Assembly (NCBI RefSeq): GCF_036898095.1 | Contig: NC_090750.1 | Location: forward strand, 87,092,270 to 87,156,269 | Direction of reading: 5' to 3' | DNA: 64,000 nt | From: Palaemon carinicauda | Taxonomy: Eukaryota > Arthropoda > Malacostraca > Decapoda > Palaemonidae | Shown here: piece by piece, positions 10,061 through 21,736 of the stretch | Layout: every line of letters starts with the position of its first letter | Position numbering within the stretch: position 1 is the stretch's first letter | Translations under genes and position numbers: made by a program | The notes under the pieces: generated by a model | Told to the model about the DNA's origin: nothing | Seen by the model: the letters and a program-made list of their open reading frames with translations, nothing else | The model's database searches: none

Positions 10061-13000
10061 GTAAGGTATCAAAAGACATTTTGTTACATCATATTGCTGT
10101 AGATTGCCATAGCCAGCACTTGGTATAACTTAGTTCATTACGATTTACTGTTTCTATATCTTATCAACTGTGATTTTATTTCATATTAAAAAATATATGA
10201 TTATAACTAGAGCATCTGTTTCCCAGCCTTTCTTGGGAAGCAGTACTGTACATTATAAACTTTAGCAAGTGAAAAAGAATTCTACTGAGGAGTATATAAC
10301 TTCATAACAGGGAGTCACTTCGATACAGTAGTTGAAATGAGAATTTTAAAATTCATACTTCTGCCCGAGTAGCAATTGTATTACAAGTGGTCCTCGTGTT
10401 ACGATGGTGATCCATTATTATACTGTAGTGTACGTCAAATTTTGACATAATTCGGAACACACCTAAATACCGTACAGAAATCACCTCCTTTGCTGATGCA
10501 GTATACATAATCATAATCTGGATTATAAAACATGCTATATGACTTAGAACCATAGCTAGAACAAAAAGGAATTTATAGAGGATATAAATATACAGTACAG
10601 TATTGTAGAATCATATGAAACAGTGAAAAAAATACAATAATACAACTTACCTTGTGGGAGATGTGTCACATGAGATTGTCGTAACCCGAGGACCTACATT
10701 ACGTACTCTATTATTACTTAGTTGGAGTTGTATGTAAGAATAAAAAATATTCTTAAGAATTCTCATATTTTCCTTAAAAATGTAATATGTACCCAGGATT
10801 TGGTTTTAGTTTATACTAAATTTTTTATGTTAATTTTCAACTCAATTCAATGACATATGCTTATTATCATGAGAGATTTGTATATAAATTTTAGTCCTGT
10901 ATCCACAACTTTATTTCAGTTCTTATTTGCCTTACCGAGAGACCAAGGATATGAGTTTATTGTTGTCCAGTTTGCTGGCCATGAAGCCCATTTCACTCCA
11001 CTTATAAATTATCAGGTGAGTATAGATAGCTCATTGTATAGCTAGACAGTGTCAGTATTTAGGAAAGTAACTTTTTTCGTATAACCAATCTTATAATGGC
11101 AGATTTGAATAACCAAATGATTAATGAATTTCTGCTAGTTGTTTGCACTTAATAGTGAGGTGACTGATCTGGTGATTGTGGTATCTTAATGTTACTATAG
11201 TTTTGTTCATGCAAGACGTCTCATATAAACCCTCGTCTTTTAATTAGGGAGATAGATTCAGCACGAGGTGGAGACGGTTTTTAGAACTTTGTTAACGAGG
11301 GTTAACCAGCTGGTGAAGGGTACGGGCGAGGACCCCTACCCACTTTCCAAGCTGAAATAACTTTACTTACAGATTCAACTGCTGATGAGTACGCATGTAC
11401 AGCACTGTCAGCTCCTGACCATACTTTTTCATTCTTTTTTCTCCCAAGAAGTGAATACAGTGTTGAACTAGTGATGGAAGTTGAGTAAGATGTTCATAAC
11501 TGCTTGCGGGAAGGGTGACCAGCTGTAGATCCACATTTCTTGTGTGCTTCTTGTGGGGGCATGATTGTTCCCAATCATTCCCATGCACTGAGTGCAGGTT
11601 GTGGCTTCTTGTGCAGTGGCAGGGGTAAGCCCTGAAGGGAGGGAGGGGAGCCAGCAAAAGCAAATGTCCCTCGGATCTGTATCACAGGCTTTTCAGGTTT
11701 TGGTGGTGTGTGGGGTACCCCTAGTGTTTGCTGCACCACTTCAGAAGGTGGAAGCCCTTCACACATCTCTGTGCAGACTGCTGATGATGAGTTTGACCTA
11801 AAGAACCCTTGGGCTTCCTTAGGTCTTTTGAAGGAGCTTGTAGCCAAGGCTTGTTCTCCCTCAGTTCCCCCAGAGCCAGTGTCCCCTGTACTCTTGGTGA
11901 TGCCATTGGTGAAAGGTATGGTTGTGTCCCCTGTGTCAGGAACTCTGATGGTCCCCCTCCCCCCAGCCCAAAAGGATTGTGAAGAATGGAAGAGTGGCTC
12001 CCGTGCCAGCAGAAATTGGTGGTGTTGAGGCCGAGTTGGGCATAAATTGGTTGGCAAGAACAAAGTGCGTGTTGCCCCAGAGCCTGGGGTTATCCCGTTC
12101 CCTGACCAGCCCTTATGTATTCCACCCCTTTTTCCCGGGGCCCGTATCACCTGCTCCCTCTGTATGGTTGTATGAAAGACCCTGTGAGTGTGCCTTCCTT
12201 CTCCCCTGTAACAGTGTATGTCAGTGTTGTGGCTAGAGCACACACACCGGGAGCATCACTGGTCACTCAAAACTCAACCCCTCAGTTTGCAGAGCCTAGA
12301 ACAAGAGCCAGGTGGAGAAAGAAGCATGCACGCTGTTCCTCCTCCTCCTCCAATTCTGACTTTTTTTTAAGATGAAGAAGAGAAAAGGTTGAAGAATTCA
12401 AGGAAGGTCAGCAGTAGTTGTAATGAAAGGGCTCCTTTCGACACCACCTCTCTTTCAAGATGGGCGAACAGCACACGTGGCTTCTGGCCCCGTGCTATGC
12501 CTCTCTGCCATTGTGGCCTTGGCTGGCTGGGACAGGAGTGTACTTCCCCGTAAGATTTCTGTTCCCCAGTTAATGGAGGAGCTTCAGCGACATCCATCAC
12601 CCTTCCTTCCTGGACAATGGACTCCTACTCCTCCCTCTTCCAGTGATATTTTGATCGAGCCAGTTGAGAGAATGGCACCACTTGAAGGTTATTGCCCTCA
12701 TCCATGAGTGCAATGGCTTAAGGGAGGCAACTGGGGCACCTCCTTCAGGGAAAACCTAGGTCATTGATGAGCATTTCAATGCTCTTCAAGGCTAGAGGCC
12801 TGCCTTGTTGATTTGGTCCCGGATCGAGTTGTGAATCAAATCAGTGGATCTGAGAACTTGCTCGTCCAGTCAGTGAAATAAAATCTTACCCCTTCCCCCC
12901 ACTTTCCAAGCAGCTAAGGTTCTACACGACAGAGAGTGATGCGTTAGCTCCTCTGTGGGTTGACCTGCTGATGTACGCAGGTGTGGATAAAGAAAAAAAA

Positions 13001-15502
13001 TGGACACATTATAGTTCACGTTTGATATTCAAATTGGAATACAAATGACGTCATGTACTGTACTGTATATTGAAAACCAGTAATAAAACAATTGAAATTA
13101 CTTAAAGAAAATTATTTTATGACAAATTGCATGCAACACACCCTAAAGATTGTAGTGTTTCCATTTTGATAATTTTAAACCAGCTTCTCCAGTGTTTTCT
13201 CTCCATCAAGGGTACCTCCTACTTTCGTTGGATCGACTGAAGAATCTGGTTAAAAGTTATTAAAATGAAAACACTACAGTTTTTAAGGATTATTGCATGA
13301 AATTTATAATAAAATAATTTTCTTTAAGTAATTTTAATTGCTTTATTACTGGTTTTCAATGTACTTGCTGTCATTTGTATTGTAACCTGAGTATTAAATG
13401 CAAGTTAAAATGTATGGTAATGTGGAGCTCCCAACCTGTGCCATTTCTTGAGAGGTGTGCAGCAGGAAGGGGATGAAGTAACATAAAGTATACAGCATAC
13501 AATCCTTTTAAAGTTGCTGTTACACATGAGCGAGACATGTTTTGATGCCTTAGATCACTCCTGAGTAACTTCCATGTAGAATTTATGAGCTGTCTCAATT
13601 AGCCAGTCCTGTTGTTTAAGGGAGTTTGATCATACCTAAACTGAGGTTCAGACTGATTATGATTTATTTGTTTGTAATGAAACTAATATAACTTTGAAAG
13701 TGTTAATTTTTCATTTGAAATCATTAATCATAAAGCAATTTCTTGTGTCTCAATCTCTAATTTCTCAAAGCACATGGATTGAACAACTCATATCTTGAGT
13801 CCTAAAGCTGGTTGAGTTATCAGATCTACCCTCATGCCCGACTCAACTGTCTTTTACATTCATCCTTTTAGTATGAACTAAACTGTTTGGTACAATTTAT
13901 AACACATGAAATAGCTCATTACAATTTGATTAATAGGTTCATATGAAATTTTTTATAAATTCATTGAATAATTAATATCAAGTAAATTGTTAGGATTATC
14001 ATTTATTTATTACCTTTTGGTAACATATTTTAGAGACCTTAGAGTTCATGAACGAATTTCATTTTAGGTCTGGAAAAGTTAAAAATTTATATCTTAATAG
14101 TTTTTCTTGTATTCATTGTTAGGATATATCAAAAAGGATGAAATTTTGTCATAATATTTATTTCTATTGGTTTTAGCAAGTCTATTTAATTGACTAAGTC
14201 TGTGTTTGCTGTGAGAGGTGATTGATTTTTATGCAGTCAGTTTTTAGCTTTAAAGAATTCATATGTCTTAATTTTTTCCTTATGTGATTTTAAATTGTAT
14301 AGTTTTAACTGATTATTTAATATATATTCCTGCTATCAAGGCCTATCAAGAGAATGCTCCAGAATGCCTTACTTTGGTCCATTACCCTGATTTGAAAGAG
14401 GAACGTGGGATTGTTCTAATGCACGGGGAGTACAACAAAGATATTGTGGTGAGTAATGAGAATATCTGTTTGTTTTGTGTTGTGATACACTATTTACTAT
14501 TTTGTTAGAGTATACTATATTATTATTATTATTGTTATTATGTAATCTTGTGATGTTGAGAAAGTAATGCTTTTTGCCTAGCTGCGTGTTTGGTCAAAGT
14601 TTTCATCTATGCTGTTTCTTCAAAAAAAATTCTTGGCCCGTACATTGATCATTGTTCATCGTCTTTGTGTGCTACTATCCCTTACTGGATGTTCCTCTTC
14701 CTTTCTCAGAAAATTCTAAAGTCATTTCAATCTCTGCATTCTCAATCTGTTTTCCAGCCTCTGGGCTTCACATCTCTTGTTAACATCCTGCTCTTTTATA
14801 TGAGATTTTTATTGCAATTCAGCTATGAGACTCAAATATTTATAGTGTCACATCTCTAGGTAACTTCCTGCTTTTTATAAGAGATTCTGATTTCAATTCA
14901 ACTTTGAGACTCAAATATTTTTAGTGCCACACTTCAAAATCTCCTCCATTTTTATTGTAAGTGTTTTAGAGCCTACCATATGGAGAGGTGCAATCCTTCA
15001 AGGTTTGGATTAAGGGCCTAATCTGGCATAAGAAGACAAATGGAAACCATAAATAAAGTACAGTACTGTAATAATTTGTATTTTGTATCAATACTTATAG
15101 GGCATAGCTTTGATATTAATCTCTCCTTGTGTGTTCATATAATCTTTTCTAAAAAATTTACTTGTAATAAAACAAATGTAGAAGTACTGTACAGTAGTTC
15201 CATTTTTCATGGTTCATGGAGTTTAAGGGTAATATTGTTTGTAATAGTGGTCAAAATATTGATAATTGGTAGTAGGGGAGAATCATCTCTAATTTGTGAT
15301 TGCTTCTCTCTTTCTTCCTCAGAATGCCTTTGAAGCTCAGTGTTTGGTTAATCAACTTCAAATGTATTATGGTGGTCTTGATTCAGCTAAATTGGAGTTA
15401 GTGAAGACTTTCCACACATCCCCAGATAAGTTTAAGCATGGAGATCTTATTAATCAACTGGAACATCTTGATCTTAGTTCATTGTCAAAAAAGAAAACTT
15501 AA
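9962..15502 (+). CDS. ATPAF1: ATPAF1: mitochondrial F1-ATPase assembly factor 1, last four exons
   Basis: ATPAF1 is a matrix chaperone that holds the F1 beta subunit until it joins alpha during assembly of ATP synthase. Four exons, all phase 0 with GT-AG borders, join into a 160-residue C-terminal part: 9962-10060, 10920-11015, 14341-14448, 15323-15502. Family landmarks are [59 protein letters not shown] and the final [15 protein letters not shown] with a lysine-rich end (SKKKT stop). Vertebrate ATPAF1 is about 330 residues, so the presequence and N-terminal half lie left of the window, probably beyond DIRS-1 and DIRS-2. Identification is by family pattern from memory. Confidence 0.9.
10920..11015 (+). 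CDS. ATPAF1: ATPAF1 exon (LPRDQGYEF block)
   Basis: 32 codons. Acceptor TTATTTCAG ends at 10919; donor GTGAGT starts at 11016. Encodes [20 protein letters not shown] and on to LINYQ. Confidence 0.92.
11220..12960 (+). mobile_element. Decayed retroelement relic in an ATPAF1 intron (gag-like Zn-finger remnant)
   Basis: A GC-richer island within an AT-rich intron. The + strand near 11500-11610 still reads [15 protein letters not shown]...CTECRLW, the same Cys pattern as the ORF1 N-terminus of DIRS-2 and DIRS-3, followed by Ser/Pro/Val-rich sequence typical of ORF1 linkers. Many stops. Open frames on the minus strand (11575-12243) look like shadows. ACTTTCCAAG appears near both edges (about 11341 and 12901), but no clear termini can be assigned. 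Could be DIRS or LTR type. Confidence 0.4.
13036..13385. repeat. Fold-back (long inverted repeat) in an ATPAF1 intron
   Basis: Arms of about 150 bp (13036-13190 and 13245-13385) are inverted copies with scattered differences, for example TTGAAAACCAGTAATAAA against its complement at 13343-13360. The spacer is about 55 bp. Probably a MITE or fold-back element; no coding content. Confidence 0.75.
14341..14448 (+). CDS. ATPAF1: ATPAF1 exon (LVHYPDL block)
   Basis: 36 codons. Acceptor ATCAAG ends at 14340; donor GTGAGT starts at 14449. Encodes [20 protein letters not shown] and on to NKDIV. Confidence 0.92.
14764..14940 (+). repeat. Tandem duplication, unit about 88 bp, in an ATPAF1 intron
   Basis: Two diverged copies that each run from CACATCTC through GAGACTCAAATATTT to AGTG(T/C)CACA. 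Confidence 0.65.
15323..15502 (+). CDS. ATPAF1: ATPAF1 terminal exon
   Basis: 59 codons plus TAA. Acceptor TTCCTCAG ends at 15322. Encodes [18 protein letters not shown] through to SKKKT. The nearest clear AATAAA is at 16001-16006; an AATACA closer in (about 15567) could also serve. Confidence 0.92.
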   Translation, partial: NAFEAQCLVNQLQMYYGGLDSAKLELVKTFHTSPDKFKHGDLINQLEHLDLSSLSKKKT

Positions 15503-16138
15503 ATAGATTACTATTTATGTTACTCTGAGTTTTTGAAACATTAATTGTACATAGGACTTTTTAGAAATACAATTCTTCAAAAGATGACTTGTTGTTTTAG
15601 GACCTTATATATTTTAGGAACCTGACCCACCCCTATTTGCATCTTACAGGCTTCTGTGAAACCAAAATCAATCATTATAACCCAAATTTTATAAATCCAG
15701 CCTTTGAAATAGTACAGAAGAAAATTAGTGCAATTTGGAAGACTATTGAAGGTTGTAGGAGGTAGTGTCATCAGTGTGCCTTGAGCGATGCGCTGTAGGC
15801 ATTACCTAAAGATCATTACAGCATCTTTTCAGCCCCTATCTGTACTCTCATTTCAACATTCTACTATGCCTCTGTTCCCACATCTTGCTGTCCAGCCAAT
15901 CAACTTTTACTTCATACGGCAACTGTAAGGTTTTCCCCTTGTTGCGTGTGGATGCTGAATATCCTCTTAGGCCCCAGTGCCAGAAATTAGGGCCTAAATT
16001 AATAAATCAAAGGATTCATATTATAATAATTGAAGCCTTTTTAGTTTATGTTTAAGCAATAGTGTGATAGTAGTAGTAATAGCTTGGTTATTCAGCATCC
16101 TTAGGATCAAGACCTTCCCTAGTAATATTAGTAGTACT

Positions 16139-16177
<39 letters not shown>

Positions 16178-16358
16178 ATAGTAATAGTAGTAGTTGTAGT
16201 TGTTGTAGTTAGTGTTGCTGTTGTTGTTTTTATACTACTGAAACATTCAAATATGAAATGAATATTAAATCAGCACCAATATGTTATAGCCTATCATGGT
16301 TTTCATACAGTTCATAGTTATTATTATTATTAGTTATCAATAAGATAAACTGTATGAA

Positions 16359-16360
<2 letters not shown>

Positions 16361-16453
<93 letters not shown>
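16361..16453 (+). repeat. (TC)n microsatellite
   Basis: An uninterrupted dinucleotide run of about 93 bp. Confidence 0.97.
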
Positions 16454-16454
<1 letters not shown>

Positions 16455-16609
16455 ATTATTTTTAGCTTATTGTTTCCTCTTAATATTTGATTCCTTCCTG
16501 CATAATAAGTTATGAGCATTTTAGTTTTAACTAGAATGAATAAAGAACTTTGTAGTCCACAAAATTTTATGTATTTATTCTATTTAATGAAGCTTTTGTA
16601 TACTGTACA

Positions 16610-16885
16610 AACTAAAGTGGAGGATATGCTAACATGTAAGAAAAAGAAATGGATTGAGGAGGAAACATAATGAGAATGTCAGATAATAGGTGGACATTAA
16701 GAATAACACAATGGGTCCCTAGAGATTGCGTAAGAAGCAGGGGAAGGAAGAGAAGACGAGAATTGACGACCTAAGAAATTTTGCGTATGTGGACCGGCAT
16801 AGAAAGACCTTAAATAGATATTAGAGGAAGGACATGTCTGAGGCCTTTGTTCTGCGGTAGATTAGTAATGGCTGATGATGATGAG
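16610..16885 (+). mobile_element. RTE-like non-LTR retrotransposon, 3' fragment
   Basis: Matches the 3' end of the copy at 32541-32975 (AACATGTAAGAAAAAGAAATGG, 'gcctttgt(t/c)ctgc' and so on) and ends in a TGATGATGATGA tail. Coding sense is destroyed by stops. Confidence 0.7.
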
Positions 16886-17287
16886 CAACTTAATAAGCCT
16901 TGTAAATCATTAGAGGTCATCGGAAGGTTTTCAGGGTGAGACACCAGTGGAAGCCTCCTTTTGTCAACATTTAGTTGATTTCCCAAATGAACTTTCCATT
17001 CTTTAAAAAAAAATGCTTATAGAAGTCATTTGTTTCCATCTCATATGGAGTTTGGTGTCATTAGTGTGGTACATTGCAGATTCATAGGTGCACCCTCTTT
17101 TCAGGCATCTACAATTTTTCTGACCAATTCTTCTAGTTGTATGGTGTAACTTGGAGATTTTACTCGTTGCACCTCAGTTCTGAATCGGCCTCCACAAATT
17201 CTGCGTAGCCTCCCATTCATTAACACAATATCATATCTCTGTATTTGTTTCAAGGAAATATCTTCATTTCTAAAAAATTAAAACATA

Positions 17288-17580
17288 TTTCTGGGCTCCG
17301 ACCCGTGCCGCCCAGTGAAATGCTCCTTTTACATCTTTTCTAAGGTAAAAACTGCTATGAATTTACCAGAGAAAAATTTGTATAGGAATGCTAGGTTGAA
17401 CCCAGCTCGCTCACCTTAATAAGGTGTCGGTATAATACTGGGGCGCGTGAATAAATCACAACCAGAGGCCTCGCACCATTTAGATATCTCCCGTCAATAT
17501 CCCCGAACAGCGAGGTGCCGTTCAACATCCTACTACTACTAGGGATCCCACGCCAGTGACGTTACTCCTTTTCATAGCAC
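17288..17580. repeat. DIRS-3 left inverted terminal repeat
   Basis: Reverse complement of 27611-27928 with few mismatches, for example CGAGGTGCCGTTCAACATCC against its complement near 27660. The right copy extends about 30 bp further outward. Confidence 0.92.
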
Positions 17581-19009
17581 GCGCTATCAACACTTATTTT
17601 GCCTCGGTGTGTGAATTTCGCTGGTTTTACCTGGATTTACCTCAAGATGTCGGACTCTACAGTCACTCCATCTAAGTTAAGTACCAGATCTATGAGTTTT
17701 GAGATTTTGGAGGGGGCCTTGCCCTTTTTTGCTTATATTATGACAGTTTTATATTCATGACCCCGCGTGGGTCTTTCATGGCGCTCGGCCTCCTCCTATC
17801 TCTCTCTCGTCGTTCTTAACGCTTTACAATGAGTCCTCCATACTGATTGTTTCTCGTTATGAACTTTATGGGTATCCACGGTTCACACACTGTATTAATT
17901 TATTATATTGATGTCCTGTTATTACGATACGTTAGCGTATTTTCGTTAGGTTGGCATGCCTGGTCGCCTTCGGGCGTTCCTATTTCCATTATTTTGTTTT
18001 ACGTTCGCACGCCACGGACATGCTTCTCATTATTAACGTTATTCGTTTTTCTTGCATTAGCTAGAGGGACTTTCATGAGTCAGATATTAGTTTTTCATTT
18101 TGTTAGCACTTCACTGACTCTGTATTATGTTGGTAGCCCTGCCTAACTCCCAGCGCTGTTAGGCTCACTTTTTTCCTGTCTCATGTTCATTCCCTCGTTT
18201 GTTTTACGATTGGTGTATCGTTATTTTTATTATTATTATCATCCAGCATGCCTTCCTATCTTATTTTACCATGTGTTATGTTTATTATAGTGTTATTAGT
18301 CTTTCCGCGTGATCGTATCAATCGTGGGTCTGGCAGGTTGGTATACCTGCTATCGCCCCACTCCTAGCCTCCCTCCCGCCCGATACCCCACCCCAGGGTT
18401 ACCTTCCCTCTCTCTCTCCCATGTCGAGTTAGAGTTACTATGTTGCGTTATGTCCCCCCCCCCCGGGGCCTTTCGCTCTCTTTGCACGGGCGATTCCCGT
18501 TGATCTGTGAGGCTTGCTATTATTATTATTATACATTAACGTACATTATTATACACTTCTTGTACTACTCTACCCAGTCGTAGTCGTTTTCTTTCCGTCG
18601 CTTGTTTGGCCAACGGTCGACGGGAAGTTTTCTGCTCGGTCCGTGGTACCTTGTCATGTTATATTATTTTATTCTGTTTTGTACGTGCTACTCCCTCTCG
18701 GTCCCGCACTTCACGGACCCATTAAAGATCCCTTACCCCTCTATGGTGTTCCGCACCTCACGGACCTCATATAGATATATATATATATAAAGACTTTCAT
18801 TACGGGATCCCCGGACGTAGCTTTTATTCATTATCATCTGGTCGAGTTGTTTAGTTGAGCCTCCGGAGCCAACGTTACTTATTATTACTTGGATTAACTT
18901 TATATATTAATTACATATATATATTATATATACGATCCTAGTTCTCGACCTTCCCTTCCCTCTTTTGATATGATCACGGTTACGGTCTGACTTATTCTTA
19001 TTCATAATA
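17581..19009. other. DIRS-3 5' leader / first intron, left of Tigger
   Basis: A short reading frame opens at ATG 17647 (MSDSTVTPSK), a possible first ORF1 exon, but no GT donor in the right phase to join 21737 is evident. The rest is non-coding, with a TATATA tract at 18773-18789. Confidence 0.4.
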
Positions 19010-19031
19010 CAGTGATACCTCGGTACTCGAC
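19010..19031. repeat. Tigger terminal inverted repeat, low-coordinate end
   Basis: CAGTGATACCTCGGTACTCGAC; the first 16 bases match the complement of the other end exactly. Confidence 0.92.
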
Positions 19032-19354
19032 CATAATCCGTTCGAGATCCGTGTTCGACCTCCGATTTGTTCGAGTACCGAATTTTTTTTCCCCATAAGA
19101 AATAATGGTATATATTCTATTCCGTTCCCAAGCACTCGAACAGGCCCAAAATATTAATAAAACGTGTACCTAAACAACAATAATTATCTAAATGTGTATG
19201 AAATTGGTCAGAAAATCCTATAAAACAATTTTAAACCATTTACTGTACTAAAATAAAACAATTTTAAACCATTTTCTGTACTGTAGTGAACATACCTTTG
19301 AGCAGCGGTTCGATGGCATACAGGGATGGATGTGGAGAGGATGGAAGGGGGAGG

Positions 19355-21262
19355 TTACTGCTTGGAAGGAGAGTCCCCTTCCATGATGTGGCGGGGTAGT
19401 TCTCCTTCAGGAGTTGTTTCTCTCTCCAATGAAAGGGTGGGCAGATCTATTTCAGGGGTTTCTTCTCTTCTTTGTCTCTTCTTTGGAGGAGAAACAGGCT
19501 TTGATGTAGCAGCTTTCTTTTCTTTTGTGAAAAACTGGTCTATTGTTAATTGTTTCTTCCTCCTCTGCAGTATTCTTCGAAAATGATACATGACACTATC
19601 ATTAAACATATGCACTGCCCGGTTTGCTACTGCAATTTCTGGGTGGTATTTTTCAGCAAAAGCCTGCACATCTGCCCACTTGGAACAAATTTCATTGATG
19701 AGAGAACTTGGAACATCCTCCCTTACCTCATCCTCTTCTGAAGATTCCTGCTCCACAATCAGATCCTGCTGCTGTTGTTGTTGCAGGTGCAACAATTCCT
19801 CCACAGTCAACTCGGTAGAATGGCTTTCTACAAGCTCATCAATATCATCCTTGTCGACCTCAAGCCCCAAACTCCTGCCCATGACAACAATTTCCTCAAC
19901 GACATCAGTGTCATCAGAAATTACAGGGGTAGCAGTGCTTGGACCCGCCTCTGGTTGGAAACCTTCAAACTCCCTCTCTGTGACACATGATGGCCACAGC
20001 TTACGCCAGGCAGAGTTCAATGTCCTATAGGTCACACCTCGCCAAGCTTGGTCAATCATGTTAACAGAGTTGAGGATGCTGAAGTGTTCCTTCCAGAATT
20101 CCTTTAGGGTCAACTTCGTGTCACTGGTCACTTCAAAACACTTTCTGAAAAGGGCCTTGGTATAGAGTTTTTTGAAGTTTGAAATGACCTGTTGGTCCAT
20201 GGGCTGGAGTATGGGAGTAGTATTGGGGGGCAAGAATTTGATTTTGATAAAGCTGTATTCTTCTTTCAAGTCATCCTCGAGACCTGGAGGATGTGCAGGA
20301 GCATTGTCCATAACCAGAAGACATTTCATTGGCAAGCTCTTTTCAATGAGGTAAGCCTTAACCTGGGGGGCAAACACTTCGTTTATCCACTCAGTAAAGA
20401 ATTGTCTTGTGACCCAAGATTTAGTGTTCGAGCGCCACATAACTGGTAGTGCACTTTTACAAATATTATTTCGTTTGAACACCCGGGGGTTGTCCGAGTG
20501 GTACACTAACAAGGGTTTGATCTTGCAATCGCCACTTGCATTTGCACACAGCAACAATGTTAGCCTATCTTTCATTGGCTTGTGACCTGGCATCTTCGTC
20601 TCGTCCTTGGTAATGTACGTATTGGCTGGCATTTTCTTCCAAAATAACCCAGTCTCATCACAATTAAAGACTTGTTGTGCGATCAAATTTTGTTCATTTA
20701 TGTACCGATCGAATTCCCCCACGTATTTATCGGCTGCAATTTGATCCGAACTAGCTGCCTCCCCATGCCTAGTAACACGATGAATACCTGTTCTATTACG
20801 AAACTTTTCAAACCAACCCCTGCTCGCTTTAAATGTAAATGAATCACTTTCACTGGTACTCGGACTTTTCTTCACTAATTCTTCATAGATATGCAACGCT
20901 TTTTCACAAATGAACGCTTCACTAACACTTTCCCCGGCCAACTGTTTTTCTTTAATAAATATTAAAAGCAACTTTTCCATCTCCTCAATCACTTGTGGCC
21001 TTTGCTTAGTTACCGCCGTAACTCCCGTTGCAACATTCGCCTTCTTAATCATTTCTTTATGCTTTAAAAACGTAGAAATGGTCGACTTCGCCATTCCGTA
21101 TTCTACCGCTAAATCGGACACTCGTACACCATTCTCATATTTCGCTATAATTTCCTTCTTCAACTCGATCGTTGTTCGCACTGTTTTCCTCTTCTCCTTC
21201 CCCTTAACACTCATTACTTTCTTGGGACTCATTATGAAAGCTAAAAAAGCAATTAAAAGCAC
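19355..21262 (-). CDS. Tigger transposase (TIGD1-like DDE endonuclease), intact
   Basis: Cuts and pastes the Tigger element at TA sites. 635 residues if started at 21262; the more likely start is the methionine at residue 12 (MSPKK, codon at 21229), because the first 11 residues are hydrophobic and not part of the family. A psq/CENP-B-type helix-turn-helix DNA-binding region comes first (about residues 25-75, with MAKSTISTFLK). The second CENP-B-type HTH (about 85-165) includes ASRGWFEKFRNRTG. The DDE nuclease follows, with acidic residues in NCDETGLFW, VMDNAPAHPP and QPMDQQVISNFK. The acidic/Gln-rich tail has a polyglutamine run (LQQQQQQDL). No stop or frameshift; probably active recently or still. 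It could instead be called domesticated, but intact TIRs and TA flanks argue for a mobile copy. Confidence 0.95.
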   Translation of the reverse strand: MLLIAFLAFIMSPKKVMSVKGKEKRKTVRTTIELKKEIIAKYENGVRVSDLAVEYGMAKSTISTFLKHKEMIKKANVATGVTAVTKQRPQVIEEMEKLLLIFIKEKQLAGESVSEAFICEKALHIYEELVKKSPSTSESDSFTFKASRGWFEKFRNRTGIHRVTRHGEAASSDQIAADKYVGEFDRYINEQNLIAQQVFNCDETGLFWKKMPANTYITKDETKMPGHKPMKDRLTLLLCANASGDCKIKPLLVYHSDNPRVFKRNNICKSALPVMWRSNTKSWVTRQFFTEWINEVFAPQVKAYLIEKSLPMKCLLVMDNAPAHPPGLEDDLKEEYSFIKIKFLPPNTTPILQPMDQQVISNFKKLYTKALFRKCFEVTSDTKLTLKEFWKEHFSILNSVNMIDQAWRGVTYRTLNSAWRKLWPSCVTEREFEGFQPEAGPSTATPVISDDTDVVEEIVVMGRSLGLEVDKDDIDELVESHSTELTVEELLHLQQQQQQDLIVEQESSEEDEVREDVPSSLINEICSKWADVQAFAEKYHPEIAVANRAVHMFNDSVMYHFRRILQRRKKQLTIDQFFTKEKKAATSKPVSPPKKRQRREETPEIDLPTLSLERETTPEGELPRHIMEGDSPSKQ

Positions 21263-21492
21263 TGAAAATCACTAAATCACAACGAATGCTGATCGCGCGT
21301 TGTCTGAGTGACGCTCTCGAGAGAACTGATGCTTCCCGAACAAGCGAGAGTGGCCGAGATGGCGCGATCATCACAAAGCCCATGCGGTCGTCACGTGTTC
21401 GGCTGGTCGAGTACCGAATTTTTGGTCGAGCACCGCAGCAAAAATTTCTCGAAAATTTTGGTCGAACTCCGAATTGTTCGAGTATAGAGTCG

Positions 21493-21514
21493 TTCGACTA
21501 CCGAGGTATCACTG
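21493..21514. repeat. Tigger terminal inverted repeat, high-coordinate end
   Basis: Reads ...CTACCGAGGTATCACTG on the + strand, complement of the other end; followed by TA. Confidence 0.92.
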
Positions 21515-21528
21515 TACAGTCATAATAA

Positions 21529-21722
21529 AACCCTTTATCATGATATTGATATAATTTAAGCACCCGGGGCCCCCGGGCCCCTAATTTGCTTTCATTCAAG
21601 ATACTTGATGTATAGGCTATATATAAAACATTTATATCATGATATTGATATATATATATATATATTTTAAGCTCCGGGGTCTCCGGGCCCCTAATTTGCT
21701 TTCCTTTAAGATACTCATGTAT
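21529..21722 (+). repeat. Tandem duplication of about 100 bp in the DIRS-3 intron
   Basis: Two copies share ATCATGATATTGATAT, TTTAAGC, a GC-rich CCGGGCCCCTAATTTGCTTTC core and AAGATACT. The second holds a (TA)n expansion. Confidence 0.8.
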
Positions 21723-21736
21723 CTTTTATCTTACAG

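Larger units (their letters stand above)
15503..17287. other. 3' flank of ATPAF1: UTR, microsatellites, RTE fragment
   Basis: Contains the presumed ATPAF1 3' UTR, a (TAG)n tract (about 16137-16176), a (TC)n tract and an RTE 3' fragment, listed separately. No gene seen. Confidence 0.5.
19010..21514 (-). mobile_element. Tigger (pogo/Tc1-mariner) DNA transposon nested in DIRS-3
   Basis: 2505 bp flanked by TA on both sides (19008-19009 and 21515-21516), the Tc1/mariner-type target duplication. Terminal repeats start CAGTGATACCTCGGTA at both ends, and the subterminal motif GTCGAGTACCGAATTTT recurs inside both ends (about 19068 and 21408). It encodes one intact transposase. It is younger than DIRS-3, which it interrupts. 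Confidence 0.95.

Noticed and set aside
11575..12243. 222-residue minus-strand ORF in an ATPAF1 intron
   Set aside because: No recognisable domain; lies opposite a gag-like relic, so most likely a shadow frame.
16337..16519. RERERE open frame on the minus strand
   Set aside because: Translation of the (TC)n microsatellite.
17647..17676. First coding exon of DIRS-3 ORF1 (MSDSTVTPSK)
   Set aside because: Plausible start, but no GT donor in phase with the exon at 21737; left as a possibility only.
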